From Cephalotus follicularis (taxonomy: Eukaryota; Streptophyta; Magnoliopsida; Oxalidales; Cephalotaceae): a DNA stretch of 64,000 nucleotides. The stretch covers positions 105,309 to 169,308 of the forward strand of contig BDDD01000880.1 in the NCBI GenBank assembly GCA_001972305.1, given 5' to 3'. Below, piece after piece: positions 24,730 to 35,200 of this stretch (position 1 is its first letter; the number at the start of each line of letters is the position of its first letter). Made by a program: the position numbers and the translations under genes. The notes under the pieces are model-generated. The model saw only the letters and a list, made by a program, of their open reading frames with translations, did not search any database and had not been told where the DNA came from.

Positions 24730-24975
24730 TAGGCGTCAACGTTTTAGATGCGCGTCGACGCGTTGACTATCTTCCTTAGCGCTAACAGGTTCCACGAACC
24801 GCGTTAACACTCCTCCCTTTGGCGTCAACGCTTAAATCAAGATCCTTACCCATGGCACTCACACCTTGGCGTCGCCGCTATTTCATGGCGTTGACGTTTT
24901 AAGGCCAAAAGCCTTAGGCAGAGTATTTACTCGTTGGCATTTACGCCATTTCTTGGCGTCAACACTCAACGCCCC
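24730..24975. repeat. Palindrome cluster (B 3' LTR, second)
   Basis: Includes GCGTCAACG, GCGTCGACGCG, GCGTCGCCGC and GCGTTGACG. In sense orientation it lies upstream of the presumed transcription start. Confidence 0.7.
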
Positions 24976-25132
24976 CTTTTTTTGCATTTAAAATCCAATA
25001 CAACATTCTTAACATTCTTTACTCAAAATCGAAAAAACCATAAGTTGGAAAAATCCATCATTCTCATTAATTCATGATAAACTTACATTGAGAATTACAA
25101 TAATAAATGTAAGGGTAATTCGGGACATTACA

Positions 25133-25150
25133 ATCCTTCCCCCTTCAAAG
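25133..25150 (-). other. Polypurine tract of element B
   Basis: Minus-strand CTTTGAAGGGGGAAGGAT immediately before the LTR start TGTAATGTCCC. Confidence 0.85.
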
Positions 25151-25159
25151 AATTCATCC

Positions 25160-27556
25160 TCGAATTTGAACACTTCTAGAATAAAGAAGGGTAACATTCT
25201 CGGATATCATCCTCACGTTCCGACGTAGCTTCAACAGGTTGATGGAACTGCCATTGAACCTTCACCATAGGAATGGTTCGATTCCTCAACACTCAAGTCT
25301 TCCAATCCAGAATCCTCACAGGCAACTCCTCGCATGAAAGATCATCTTGCACTGATACGGAGTCATAATCCAATATATGTGATGGATCTCGGACATAACC
25401 TCGTAACATAGATACATGAAAAACATCATGTACATTTGACAATGCAGGAGGTAAAGCGAGCTGATATGCTACCTCCCCAAATCTCTCAAGAATATGAAAA
25501 GGGCCAATATAGCATGGAGCTAGCTTGCCCCTCTTCCAAAACCTCTGAACACCTTTCCAAGGAGAAACCTTCAAAAATACATGATCCCCGACATCAAAAG
25601 TTAAACGTATCCTTTTCACACTATCGACATAACTCTTTTGTCAACTTTGTGCTGCAAGCTCCTTGACTACCTTGACATTCTTTGAAGTCTCCTAAACAAG
25701 ATCCGATCCGAGCAACATTCATTCACCAACCTCATCCCAACATATGGGTGATCTACACTTCCATCCATAAAGAGCTTCGTACAGAGCCATGCCAATGTTG
25801 GAATGATAACTATTATTGTACGAAAACTCTATCAAAGGAATATGGTCCTCCCATGTACCAGCGAAATCAATAACACAGGCTCAGAGCATATCTTCCAAAG
25901 TCTGGATAGTATGCTCGGGCTATTCGTTAGTCTGTGGATGAAAAGCTGCGCTAAATTTCAGCTTCGTTCAAAAAGCTTTCTGAAATCTCTTCCAAAAGTT
26001 GGAAGTAAATATCGAATCTTGATCATATAAAATACTCACGGGAACACCATGCAGCCTCACAATTTCCTTTATATACAACCGAGCTAGGTTTCTTCCTGAA
26101 TCAGTAACATGTGTAGGCAAAAAGTGAGCTGATTTTGTGAGTCTATCAACGATAACCCACATGGCATTATGACAATGCCTAGTCCAGAAACAAAATCCAT
26201 AGTCACGTGTTCCCACTACCGCTCTGCTACAGGCAATGATTGTAACAATCATGCTGGTCTCTGGTGTTCGGCCTTAACTCTCTGACAAGTTAAGCACTTA
26301 GCAACATATTCAGCGATCTCACGCTTCATACCAGGCCGCCAATAATTCCACTTCATATCCTGATACATTTTCGTGATGCCAGGATGAATATTATACCAAG
26401 ATTTATGAGCCTCATAAAGTAGCTCACTCTTCAATCCATAATCACTCGGAAGACAAACCCGTCCTCAAAATCTCAGTACACCATCAGAGTGCATCTGAAA
26501 ATCGGGCCTCGATCCCAAGTCCTCTCGGATCTTCTACAATTCGGGATCATACATTTGAGCATCCTTAATCTCACCAAGAAATGCTGGCTGAGCTCAGAGA
26601 CTAGCAATAAAAACTCCAGAGGACTGTACAAATGGAGTCCACTTTTGAAAATCTTCCAACAATCTCCATTGAGACACCATCGTACTAGCTATCATAGCTT
26701 TACGAGTTAAGGCATCAGCAACAACATTTGCTTTCCCAGGATGGTACTGGATACTGCAATAATAGTCATTGAAAAACTCAACCCATCTGCGGTGCCTTAT
26801 ATTCAATTCATCTTGGTAGAATAAATACTTCAAGCTCTTGTGATCAGTAAATATCTCAAATTGCGCTCCATACAAACAATGTCTCAATTTCTGAAGAGCA
26901 AAACACAATAGCAGCCAATTCGAGATCATGCGTCGGGTAATTCTCTTGATAGGGTTTCAGCTTCCTCGAAGCATAGGCAATTACCCTACCACGTTGCATC
27001 AACATACAACCCAATCCTTTATCCGAAGCGTCACTATATACAGCAAAGTGTTCATTAACATCAGCTAATGCCAAGATATGAGAAAACATCAACCAATCCT
27101 TCAACTCTCGAAAAACTAGCCTTGCAGCCTTCATCCCAAATAAACAAGGTCTTCTTTTGGGTTAGCCGCGTCAATGGTGCGGCTATTCTCGAAAAATTCT
27201 GGATGAATCTCTGATAATAACCCGCCAATCCAAGAAAACTGCGTACCTTAATCACATTCTTCGGTTGTGGCCAATCTCGGACAACCTCAGTCTTCGACAG
27301 ATCCACCGCCAAACCTTCCCCATAAATTATGTGACCAAGAAAGATCACATGATCAAGCCAAAATTCACACTTACCGAATTTGGCATACAAGCACTGTTCT
27401 CTGAGAATCTACAAAACTAATCTCATATGGTATGCATGTTCCTCCTCATTCTTCGAATATATTAGAATATCATCAATGAATACCACCAAAAACTAATCCA
27501 AGTATGGTTGGAACACATCGTTCATCAAAGACATGAACGCTGCCGGTGCATTGGTA
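25160..27556 (-). pseudogene. pol: Element B pol, 3' half: RT end, RNase H, integrase, chromodomain
   Basis: Read right to left: RT catalytic region with FIDDILIYS near 27440-27480, RT thumb (27061-27390, [26 protein letters not shown]), RNase H (26594-27134, [25 protein letters not shown]), integrase zinc region (26249-26434, [11 protein letters not shown] with [12 protein letters not shown]), integrase core (25968-26250, [29 protein letters not shown]), integrase C-terminus (25293-25619, VGDHVFLKVSPWKG, DPSHILDY) and chromodomain (25195-25290, LRNRTIPMVKVQWQFH). Several stops and frameshifts separate these parts. A chromodomain tryptophan is changed to serine (ATSERE for the usual ATWERE). 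The RT is cut from its N-terminal half by copia1 at 27557. Confidence 0.88.
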
Positions 27557-27561
27557 ACACC

Positions 27562-28608
27562 TGAAAGACTACAAGAGGGGGGTGAATTGTAGACTTTAAA
27601 TAAATTATGAACTTTTTCGAAAATTAGCTAAAATAGAAATTAAACTAACAATTCAAAAACAACAATTATATTCAAACAATTATACTAACAAAATAAAGAG
27701 ATAGAGTAGAAGAATGCAAACACAGTTTTATAGTGGTTCAGCTTAATCTCTTACCTACGTCCACTTTTCTCAAGGATCTCCTTGAGTTTCCACTAGTATC
27801 CGACCTCGAATACAACAGTTGTGATTAACCACAATCACACATACAAGGGTTCACTCCCCTCAAAATTTGAACAAATACAAGAATGAATAGCTTTTTGTAT
27901 CACCTCTCAAAGGCTTGATATAGACTAAATTTGCTCACAATAATGACTTGAAATAAGACAAGAACTACTCAAAGTAATGCTATGATTGCTGTATAACTTG
28001 GATGATTTTTCTTGGTTGTTCTTGAGCCTATTTACACTGTTTTTGGTGATAGGATAGTGATAGAGCCGTTGTGTAATGTCTTGTAGCCGTTGGAGTAATT
28101 TTGGAAACTTTGTCCTTAAATTGTGCGTTGATAAGATAACATCTCACTGTAATTCCCGATCAAAGCGTCGCCAGTTTTAATGTAAGCGTCGACTCTTCAT
28201 GTGCTACAAGTTTGATATTAACTGTCGCCTCTTGATGCCTTGTGTAATTCGTAGACATTGAATTTTGATGCTGGCGCTTTGAATACTTTGTAAACCAAAC
28301 TGCTGACTCTTTGTACTAGACTGTCGCCACTTTAAATTTGAATGCTGGCGCTTTGTGCTAGAGTGTCGCCACTTTCAATTTGAGAGCTGGCGCTTTGTGC
28401 GTTTTAGAAGTCGACTCTTTCATATTAACTCTCGACGCCTTCAAACTCACAATCCCAGAAGTGCTGACGCTTTCAATTTGACTGTCGACAGTTTGTCTGG
28501 TTGAACAGATTTGTTATCTGGTTTATCTTCTTATCTTGCACAAAACAAAACTCATTAGTTGCAAATGTGTTATCATGAAAATTAGGAATTGAGAAATAAA
28601 TGTCAACA
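27562..28608 (-). mobile_element. Copia1 3' LTR
   Basis: Plus-strand TGAAAGACTACAAG to AAATGTCAACA, so the sense strand starts TGTTGACATTT. It contains GCGTCGCC-, CTGTCGCC- and GTCGAC-like motifs at 28150-28490. The TATA region (28027-28038) is altered to GTGTAAATAGG compared with the 5' LTR. Confidence 0.92.
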
Positions 28609-28622
28609 ATCTCCCCCTTTTT
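28609..28622 (-). other. Polypurine tract of copia1
   Basis: Minus-strand AAAAAGGGGGAGAT directly before the LTR start TGTTGAC, the typical copia arrangement. Similar tracts recur at about 28708-28718, 28888-28898 and 29441-29456. Confidence 0.85.
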
Positions 28623-28759
28623 GATGATGACAAAAAATTTGCTATAAAATTTAAGTTGAATGTAAAAATGATTATTATGGAAATATAATGCATAAATGAA
28701 CAAAATTTGCTCCCCCTCAATTTATGCTTTTTCCTTTACTTCCATTTGTGCAAAATCAA

Positions 28760-29420
28760 CACAGCTTGCTATAAATGCATACTCTCCCCTGTGTATAATG
28801 CCAAACTTAATGCATTATGAGTTGCATAAATCTGCAGATGCAAAAAATCAACAAAGCCTTCACATTTCAATGCTGCAAAATTCTAGCAGCATACTCCCCC
28901 TGCATACCAAAAATCAATGCTGCAAAAATTAGAACACAACCAGCATCAACAGCCCTACATACTGCAAAATTCCCAGCACCAATCATGCAACAAGCCCTGC
29001 AGAATGCTAATTAATAGCAACTGCTATGACAGCAGCAAAGTGTCAAATAATTAGCTGCAAAATGCAGCAGCAAAATGCCAGCAAAATGAAATGGGAGCCC
29101 TGCAAAACTTGCAAGAATAAAATGCCCAGCCCTGCAAAATGCCAACATAAACAGCCTGCAAAATGATATAAACAGGCCAAACAAGCCAACATGAACAGCC
29201 TGCAAAATATCAGCAGTCCTGCAAAAAACAAAATGCTCAGCCTTGCAAAAAAAATATCAGCCAGCCCTGCAAAATGACCTGCTCTGCATACTGCAAAATT
29301 GCCCAGCAAAATGCAAAATTGCACAGCAACAATGCTAGCAACACACAGCAATGCCCTGCAAAATGCTAAAGTGCCACCAACACACAGCAGCAGCAGCCCT
29401 TTGCAAAGTGTAAAAAGTCA
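28760..29420. repeat. Scrambled CTGCAAAATGC repeats in copia1 3' region
   Basis: About twenty copies of CCTGCAAAATGC or close variants (GCAGCAAAATG, CTGCAAAATT) at irregular spacing. The strand sense of the element would read GCATTTTGCAGG. The stretch lies between ORF2 and the 3' LTR and has no coding signal of its own. The 102-aa minus frame at 29043-29351 is a by-product of the repeats. Confidence 0.8.
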
Positions 29421-29623
29421 GCCATAAGTAATTTAAGCAATTCTCCCCCTTTTTTTGTTAACATCAAAAAGGAATCAATAAAATAAATATAAAGTGAGCA
29501 ATATCAAATTTTAACATAATTAAATATCATCATCCAACATTGAAACATCATCCAACATTTAAACACGAATTGTTTAAAAAATAATATTACTAGACATAAC
29601 TACTAAGAAAAACAAGATATGGG

Positions 29624-30856
29624 TCAATCTTCCATTTGATCATCATCGTCATCTCCTAGATCTTCAATGTCGGTGTTGTGATCTTCGACGTCATCTTCTG
29701 GACTTGACGAATGTATCATACCTTCATTACCAATAAGTCCTTTATCAAACAACATTCTTTCAAGACTAGTTTGTTTACTTTTAATACTCTTGAGTTCTTT
29801 TGCGATATTTCGTTGGTTGCTTTCAATTCCTTGGATAGCTTGCATAAGCTGCTCGGACTGACTAGTAGTAAACAAATTAGTAGGACTACTCTCAACTGCA
29901 GGAGCTATTCCTTCTTGGCCTTGCACTTCTTCACCTTCTTCATCTCCTTCATCTTCTTCATCAATTCTATTAGAATCTTCATTTCTTGGAATCCACGTTC
30001 CAAGCCTTTTGTGTCTTTTAAAACCCATTCTACCAAGTGTGCCTTTTCCTAGTTTGTCACACCTTTGAAGTGCATGATGCACTTCCTCCTCTAGCTCAAT
30101 GTCAAAATGCATAAGAATTTTGGTAACTATATTACCATATGCCAATCTTGCATTTTCACGGGAATGTATTCCCTTCATATGATTCATAATCAACAGAGGA
30201 ATATTAATTCTTCTACCAATAACAATGTGAAACATAGTATATGCTTCCATATGTGTTACATCATCGAAGCCGCCAGACTTTGGTAACACATGCGTGGCAA
30301 CAACTCTATGTAGAAATCTATAATCCAAAGTGAGATTTCTAGAATACATTTTATCTACAAGTTGTGCATGTTCTCCAAACAATAAATGGACACATTCCTC
30401 TTTACTAAAATTGTCTTCTTCAATCCAGTTTCTATTTGACCAAGATATTGTACCATCACAAGGAATGTCCAATATAGAAGCTAGGGTTGCGTAATTCATC
30501 AAGATAGGTTTCCCATTTATACTAGTTGATAAAGTAACTGAAGTGCTAAAACCGAAATTAGCATAAAACTCTTTCATCAAATCAGGGTAATATGGCAGAT
30601 TGATCATAAACAATGGTCTTAAACCCAAACTATCAATCCAACCAACAATAGGAAAGTTTTCTGCATTACAAAACTCAAAATCCAAGACTTTGCCAGCAAG
30701 AATTTTCCTATCAAAATATGTTTGAGGATACCTTATTCCATGGTGTGGAAATAACTGCTGTGTCTCAACCGATTGGGCGTTTTTCCTAGCTCCTTGTTTC
30801 CTCCCTGTAGAACTGCCTTCTCCTTGTGTGAAACTAGGGTTTTTAGTTCTAGGCAT
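29624..30856 (-). CDS. Copia1 ORF2: intact accessory protein, 'putative plant transposon protein' type
   Basis: An uninterrupted 410-codon frame from ATG (30854-30856) to TGA (29624-29626). Residues 1-30 are basic and polar. Residues about 40-260 form a globular domain with Y-F-D-R-K-I-L, PYYPDLMKEFYANF, LASILDIPCDG and LDYRFLHRVVATHVLP-type blocks. I associate this with the retrotransposon-borne domain often called 'putative plant transposon protein', of unknown function. After it come an acidic linker (DEEDEGDEEGEE), a probable coiled coil (about 330-370, SNQRNIAKELKSIKSKQTSL) and an acidic tail (DLGDDDDDQMED). There is no signal peptide or membrane segment, so it is not envelope-like. It lies between the RNase H remnant and the 3' LTR, the place of extra ORFs in Sireviruses. 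A decayed homologue is at 39966-41321. Its intactness in an otherwise gutted element is notable. Function is unknown to me. Confidence 0.8.
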   Translation of the reverse strand: MPRTKNPSFTQGEGSSTGRKQGARKNAQSVETQQLFPHHGIRYPQTYFDRKILAGKVLDFEFCNAENFPIVGWIDSLGLRPLFMINLPYYPDLMKEFYANFGFSTSVTLSTSINGKPILMNYATLASILDIPCDGTISWSNRNWIEEDNFSKEECVHLLFGEHAQLVDKMYSRNLTLDYRFLHRVVATHVLPKSGGFDDVTHMEAYTMFHIVIGRRINIPLLIMNHMKGIHSRENARLAYGNIVTKILMHFDIELEEEVHHALQRCDKLGKGTLGRMGFKRHKRLGTWIPRNEDSNRIDEEDEGDEEGEEVQGQEGIAPAVESSPTNLFTTSQSEQLMQAIQGIESNQRNIAKELKSIKSKQTSLERMLFDKGLIGNEGMIHSSSPEDDVEDHNTDIEDLGDDDDDQMED

Positions 30857-30984
30857 GGTTTTGGGGAAAGGAAAGGCTTGTGATTTGTAGAAGAGATTAG
30901 TAGGTTATTTTCGCCTTAAAGAGACAAACAGAATCGACAGTTAGATGAGAAATAGGGTTTGCAAAAATTAGGGCAGACGACGCT

Positions 30985-31062
30985 TTAAATATATATCTGC
31001 GCAGAAACTGTCGACTTTAAAGTCGAAACTGCTGCCGCTTAATTTTTAAGCGTCGGCGCTTA
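30985..31062 (-). promoter_or_regulatory. Possible internal promoter of ORF2
   Basis: In sense order: AAGCGTCGGCGCTTA-like palindrome (31048-31062), a perfect CTTTAAAG within GTCGACTTTAAAGTCGA (31010-31026), then TATATATTTAA (30986-30996), and the ORF2 start about 130 bp later. The same palindrome core is found upstream of TATA in the LTR promoters. Inference from pattern only. Confidence 0.35.
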
Positions 31063-31172
31063 GCAAATAATAAATAAAATAAATAAAAAATATCATCTAG
31101 CAACTAGGGCGTGCCAAAAATAAATTAAATCAAATATATATAAAAATATATATATTCAACATAAAATAATAT

Positions 31173-31823
31173 TCAATCAATTTCACATAACCTTAACTCC
31201 ATTCTAAATCTTGAGAAAGATTGTTCATCTAAAGGTTTTGTAAAAGTATCTGCAATATGATCTTTTGTTGGTACAAAAACTAGTTCAACGTCATTTCGTT
31301 CGATGTGATCCTTAATAAAATGATATCGAATATCTATATGTTTGGTTCTAGAATGATGGACAGGATTTTTACCTAAACAAGTCTTAATATCTTCATTATC
31401 ATGCATAGTAAACATTTCATATTCATGAACAAGCATATTTATTTTGGCCTCTTTTACTTGATTAGTACCTTCATAAGTTACCTCAAGTCTATCCCACATC
31501 TCTTTGGCCGAAACACAAGAAGATACTCTATTAAATTCATTTGAATTTATAGCACATATGATTACATGTTTTGCCTTAACATTTAACTGTACTATTTTTC
31601 TATCATCATCATTATATTTATTCCTAGGTTTTGAAATAATTTCACCATTTTCATTAGTAATGGTAGGTAAATTTGGACCATCTACAATTAAGTCCCAAAG
31701 ATTATAATCTAGAGATTGAATAAAAATAGTCATTTTGGCTTTCCAGTGACTATAATTATTTCCATCAAAAAATGGTGGTTTTGAAATATTTTGGCTTTCA
31801 CTAGAATTAAAGTTCATGGCCAT
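31173..31823 (-). CDS. gag: Copia1 gag fused to the RNase H C-terminus
   Basis: Open frame of 216 codons from ATG at 31821-31823. I chose this start because it matches the gag start of copia2; an upstream in-frame TTG lies in the primer site. Residues 1 to about 150 are the N-terminal part of a UBN2-type copia gag (ISKPPFFDGNNYSHWKAKM, WDLIVDG). Near residue 152 (KTCL/GKNPVHHS) it changes directly to the end of the copia RNase H (TKHIDIRYHFIKDHIE, HIADTFTKPLDEQSFS). Compared with copia2, the missing part is the gag zinc knuckle, protease, integrase, RT and most of RNase H, yet the joint keeps the frame open. The protein could at most keep partial gag function. It may be a deletion relic rather than a selected gene. 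Confidence 0.75.
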   Translation of the reverse strand: MAMNFNSSESQNISKPPFFDGNNYSHWKAKMTIFIQSLDYNLWDLIVDGPNLPTITNENGEIISKPRNKYNDDDRKIVQLNVKAKHVIICAINSNEFNRVSSCVSAKEMWDRLEVTYEGTNQVKEAKINMLVHEYEMFTMHDNEDIKTCLGKNPVHHSRTKHIDIRYHFIKDHIERNDVELVFVPTKDHIADTFTKPLDEQSFSRFRMELRLCEID

Positions 31824-31867
31824 ATTGAACTTTAAATCTCTAACACTTAAGAATAATGAGATTACTG

Positions 31868-31879
31868 GCTCTGATACCA
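31868..31879 (-). other. Primer binding site of copia1
   Basis: Minus-strand TGGTATCAGAGC two bases from the 5' LTR edge, complementary to initiator tRNA-Met. Confidence 0.9.
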
Positions 31880-31881
31880 AT

Positions 31882-32907
31882 TGAAAGACTACAAGAGGGG
31901 GGTGAATTGTAGACTTTAAATAAATTATGAACTTTTTTGAAAATTAGCTAAAATAGAAATTAAACTAACAATTCAAAAACAACAATTATATTCAAACAAT
32001 TATACTAACAAAATAAAGAGATAGAGTAGAAGAATGCAAACACAGTTTTATAGTGGTTCGGCTTAATCTATTGCCTACGTCCACTTTTCTCAAGGATCTC
32101 CTTGAGTTTCCACTAGTATCCGACCTCGAATACAACAGTTGTGATTAACCTCAATCACACATGCAAGGGTTCACTCCCCTCAAAATTTGAACAAATACAA
32201 GAATGAATAGCTTTTTGTATCACCTCTCAAAGGCTTGATATAGACTAAATTTGCTCACAATAATGACTTGAAATAAGACAAGAACAACTCAAAGTAATGC
32301 TATGATTGCTGTATAACTTGGATGATTTTTCTTGGTTGTTCTTGAGCCTATTTATACTGTTTTTAGTGATAGGATAGTGATAGAGCCGTTGGAGTAATTT
32401 TGGAAACTTTGTCCTTAAATTGTGCGTTGATAAGATAACATCTGACTGTAATTCCCGATCAAAGCGTCGCCCGTTTTAATATAAGCGTCGACTCTTCATG
32501 TGCTACAAGTTTGATATTAACTGTCGCCTCTTGATGCCTTGTGTCATTCTTAGACATTGAATTTTGATGCTGGCGCTTTGAATACTTTGTAAACCAAACT
32601 GCTGACTCTTTGTACTAGACTGTCACCACTTTAAATTTGAATGCTGGCGCTTTGTGCTAGAGTGTCACCACTTTCAATTTGAGAGCTGGCGCTTTATGCG
32701 TTTTAGTAGTCGACTCTTTCATATTAACTCTCGATGCCTTCAAACTCACAATCCCAGAAGCGCTGACGCTTTCAATTTGACTGTCGACAGTTTGTCTGGT
32801 TGAACTGATTTGTTATCTGGTTTATCTTCTTATCTTGCACAAAACAAAACTCATTAGTTGCAAATGTGTTATCATCAAAATTAGGAATTGAGACATAAAT
32901 GTCAACA
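31882..32907 (-). mobile_element. Copia1 5' LTR
   Basis: TGAAAGACTACAAG to ATGTCAACA on the plus strand, nearly identical to 27562-28608. Palindrome-like motifs lie at 32460-32790. Confidence 0.92.
32347..32358 (-). promoter_or_regulatory. TATA box of copia1 5' LTR
   Basis: Minus-strand AGTATAAATAGG, a strong plant TATA box. GCGTCGNC-type motifs lie 100-430 bp upstream of it in sense. Confidence 0.65.
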
Positions 32908-32912
32908 ACACC

Positions 32913-33899
32913 AAACAGAATTACGAGGAACTCATAGTGACCATATCCTGTTCGAAAACCAGTCTTTTGGATATCTTCTTCCCGTACTCTCAACTGATGA
33001 TAACCTGATCTCAAATCGAGTTTAGAGAATACCCTCAATCCTTGTAATTGATCAAACAATTCCTTAATGTGTGGAAGTGGATACTTGTTCTTAATTGTTG
33101 CTTTATTCAGCATCCGATAATCAATACAAAGTCTCATCGACACATCTTTCTTTTTCACAAACAACAACGGTGCACCCCACGGGGAAACACTAGGTCGAAC
33201 AAAACCTTTATCAATCAAATCTTGCAATTGTAGTTTCAACTCCTTCAATTATGTAGGAGCCATTCTGTACAGTGCCTTAGAAATAGGAGCCATATCGGGT
33301 ACAAGATCAATAACAAACTCCATACTCCTCTATGGCGGCAATGATACCAAATATGTAGGAAACACATCAGGAAATTCGTTCACAACAGAAATTTCCTCAA
33401 GACTTAATCCTTTCTCATTTCTACTGTCGATCACATATGCTAGATATCCTTCGCATCCCTTCTCAGGTACCTCGTTGCACGAGTGAAGGATATGATCGGT
33501 GTAGAGAACCCTTTGTCCCTCAAATTCAAACGTAGTACCATCGGGCATAAAAAACTTCACTATCTTGTTGTAACAGTCCATGTAAGCACGATGGGCTGAC
33601 AGCCAATCCATACCCAAGATGGCATCGAAATCATGAATGGGTAACACAATCAAATACGAATATAACAGAATACCGGCCATAGAAATCTCGCAACTCCTAT
33701 ATACAGAATATGTACACATGGAACCCCCAGCAGGTGTACTCATGTCCAAAACATAAGGCATACAATCGGGTGTCACACCCAAACAATATGCGAATCATGA
33801 AGTAGTAAACGAATGTGATGCTCCAGGATCCAACAGTACTCTAGCAGAAAAGCCATAAATATATAATGTACCTCTAATAACATAAGTAGATTTTGAGAC
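32913..33899 (-). pseudogene. pol: Element B pol, 5' half: protease and N-terminal RT
   Basis: Protease active-site region LLDPGASHSF at about 33815-33845, followed by the protease body (33330-33782, VLPIHDFDAILGMDWLSAHRA). Next comes the RT N-terminus (32913-33248, [50 protein letters not shown]). The RT is broken at [12 protein letters not shown] by copia1; its continuation starts at 27556. The reading frame that appears to continue to 32772 is a chimera with copia1 LTR sequence and has no meaning. At least two frame changes or stops occur between protease and RT. Confidence 0.85.
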
Positions 33900-35092
33900 T
33901 TCTATCTGAGTAAGAGTAAAGACTCTACCTTTCATGATGCTCTTGCCAGTATCTCTCTGCTGTGAAGGTCCAGCCACAGTACCGTTACTACCAGCAGGTC
34001 CCGTAGGCACTGCCCCTTGACTCCTCAGACAATCGTCCGTTATGGGAGTGGATGCCCCGCACCTCAAACATACACCTTTCTTCGCCCAACAATATTTCTA
34101 CTGATGGCCTGCGTGACCACAGTGAAAACAAACTCCAGATCTTGCATTACTCCCTTGACTAGGAGTACTTTGAGTGGCAGTCCGTTGAGATCTATTCTTT
34201 GATGATTTAGTTGGAGAACCACTACCTTGCCGCTTCGACGAAGCTGGTCTAGACTGTGTAGAGGCCTGTTTAGTCTATTGCAAACGGGCCCTCTCAGCAC
34301 GATTTTCATTCTGCATGCTCTCCAACAATCTCGCCTTTTGGGTAACCTGCACAAAAGTCCCCAACTGCTAGCTCTAATCCTTTCACAAAGATCCGGTCGC
34401 AGGCCCTTCAAAAACCTATGAATCTTCTTCTCTTCGTCAGCCACAAGATAAGCAGAGTGTCTGGCTAACTCCATAAATCTTGCATGGCATTTAGCCATTA
34501 TCATATCTCCTTGACGTAACTCCAAGAGTTCCGTCTCTCTTCTCTCTTGCTCAATCCGTGGTACATAAGTCTCAAGAAATTCTTCTTGGAATCTCTCCCA
34601 AGTACTGGCAAGTCCACCACACTCCCATCTTGCTTTGACCATTTCCCACCGATGAGTGGCCTCACCCCATAAGTGGTAAACATCAAACTTCGACTTCTGA
34701 TCATCAGTGCAATCCATCACATCAAAGATCTTCCCCAGATCTTGCAACCATCTTTCCTCAATAGTAGCATCAAGTTCACCCTTGAAGGTAAGGGGGTTTT
34801 GCCTCATGAATCTCTCAAGATTCCTTCCGAATTCATTCCCATCATGTCGTGCATTGTGGATAGGAGCCATGTGTCGTGGTTGGGCTTGGGTGTATAATCG
34901 CTGCATCTCCTCCATATTATCTGCGTTAGCTTCCATCTGCTGATGAAAGTAATCAGCAATACGATCCATCAGATCCCTCCTCTTGTTTGCTACTTCAGGA
35001 ACATTTACATCGGTAGCTCCCCTATTATCTGCTTCTTGAGGAACATTCTCCTCAGCAGCTCTAGCCCTTCCACGTCTTGTCCTTCCGTCCAG
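33900..35092 (-). pseudogene. gag: Element B gag
   Basis: Retrotrans_gag domain in 34380-34850 (ERWLQDLGKIFDVMDC, HRWEMVKARWE, CHARFMELARHSAYL). By comparison with E, the frame should start at 35090-35092, but the start codon there is CTG rather than ATG. In-frame codons continue from it to the ATG at 34969. After the domain, near 34370, a frameshift moves the zinc-knuckle region into another frame, and only one recognisable knuckle remnant is left near 34040-34130. The frame then runs towards the protease. Confidence 0.82.
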
Positions 35093-35188
35093 TTAGTTTC
35101 CTATAAGGAAGATGAAATTAGACATCTCAAGGAAACATTTGTTAATTGCCAATACACTTATCCAAGCTAAGCATGTAATAACATATAT

Positions 35189-35200
35189 GCTCTGATACCA
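35189..35200 (-). other. Primer binding site of element B
   Basis: Minus-strand TGGTATCAGAGC, four bases from the 5' LTR edge at 35205. Confidence 0.9.

Larger units (their letters stand above)
22868..25132 (-). mobile_element. Element B 3' LTR, main piece
   Basis: Continues the 3' LTR after solo LTR H and ends GGGACATTACA at 25132. It carries palindrome clusters at 23715-24065 and 24730-24975 on either side of a CT-rich leader (24440-24600). Near-identical order and spacing occur in the 5' LTR. Confidence 0.88.
27562..32907 (-). mobile_element. Copia1: non-autonomous SIRE-like Ty1/copia element
   Basis: A 5346-bp element with LTRs 27562-28608 and 31882-32907, flanked by a perfect ACACC duplication (27557-27561 and 32908-32912). 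It sits in the RT codons of element B. The internal region holds a gag-to-RNase H fusion frame, a separate intact ORF2, a repeat-rich 3' region and several polypurine tracts. Protease, integrase and most of RT are absent. The LTRs differ at roughly two percent of positions plus one indel of about 21 bp (28064-28084, absent near 32391), so the insertion is young compared with its surroundings. Confidence 0.93.

Noticed and set aside
29043..29351. 102-aa Leu- and Cys-rich minus-strand frame that looks membrane-like
   Set aside because: It is made by the CTGCAAAATGC repeats read in one frame. Hydrophobicity comes from the repeat, not from a protein family.
29624..30856. ORF2 as an envelope-like gene
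   Set aside because: The position fits, but there is no signal peptide, membrane segment or furin-like site. The protein is acidic and has a probable coiled coil, so an envelope role is unsupported.
32772..33248. 158-aa minus-strand frame taken as one protein
   Set aside because: Only the first 114 or so codons are RT of element B. The rest is translation of the copia1 LTR across the insertion junction at 32907/32908.
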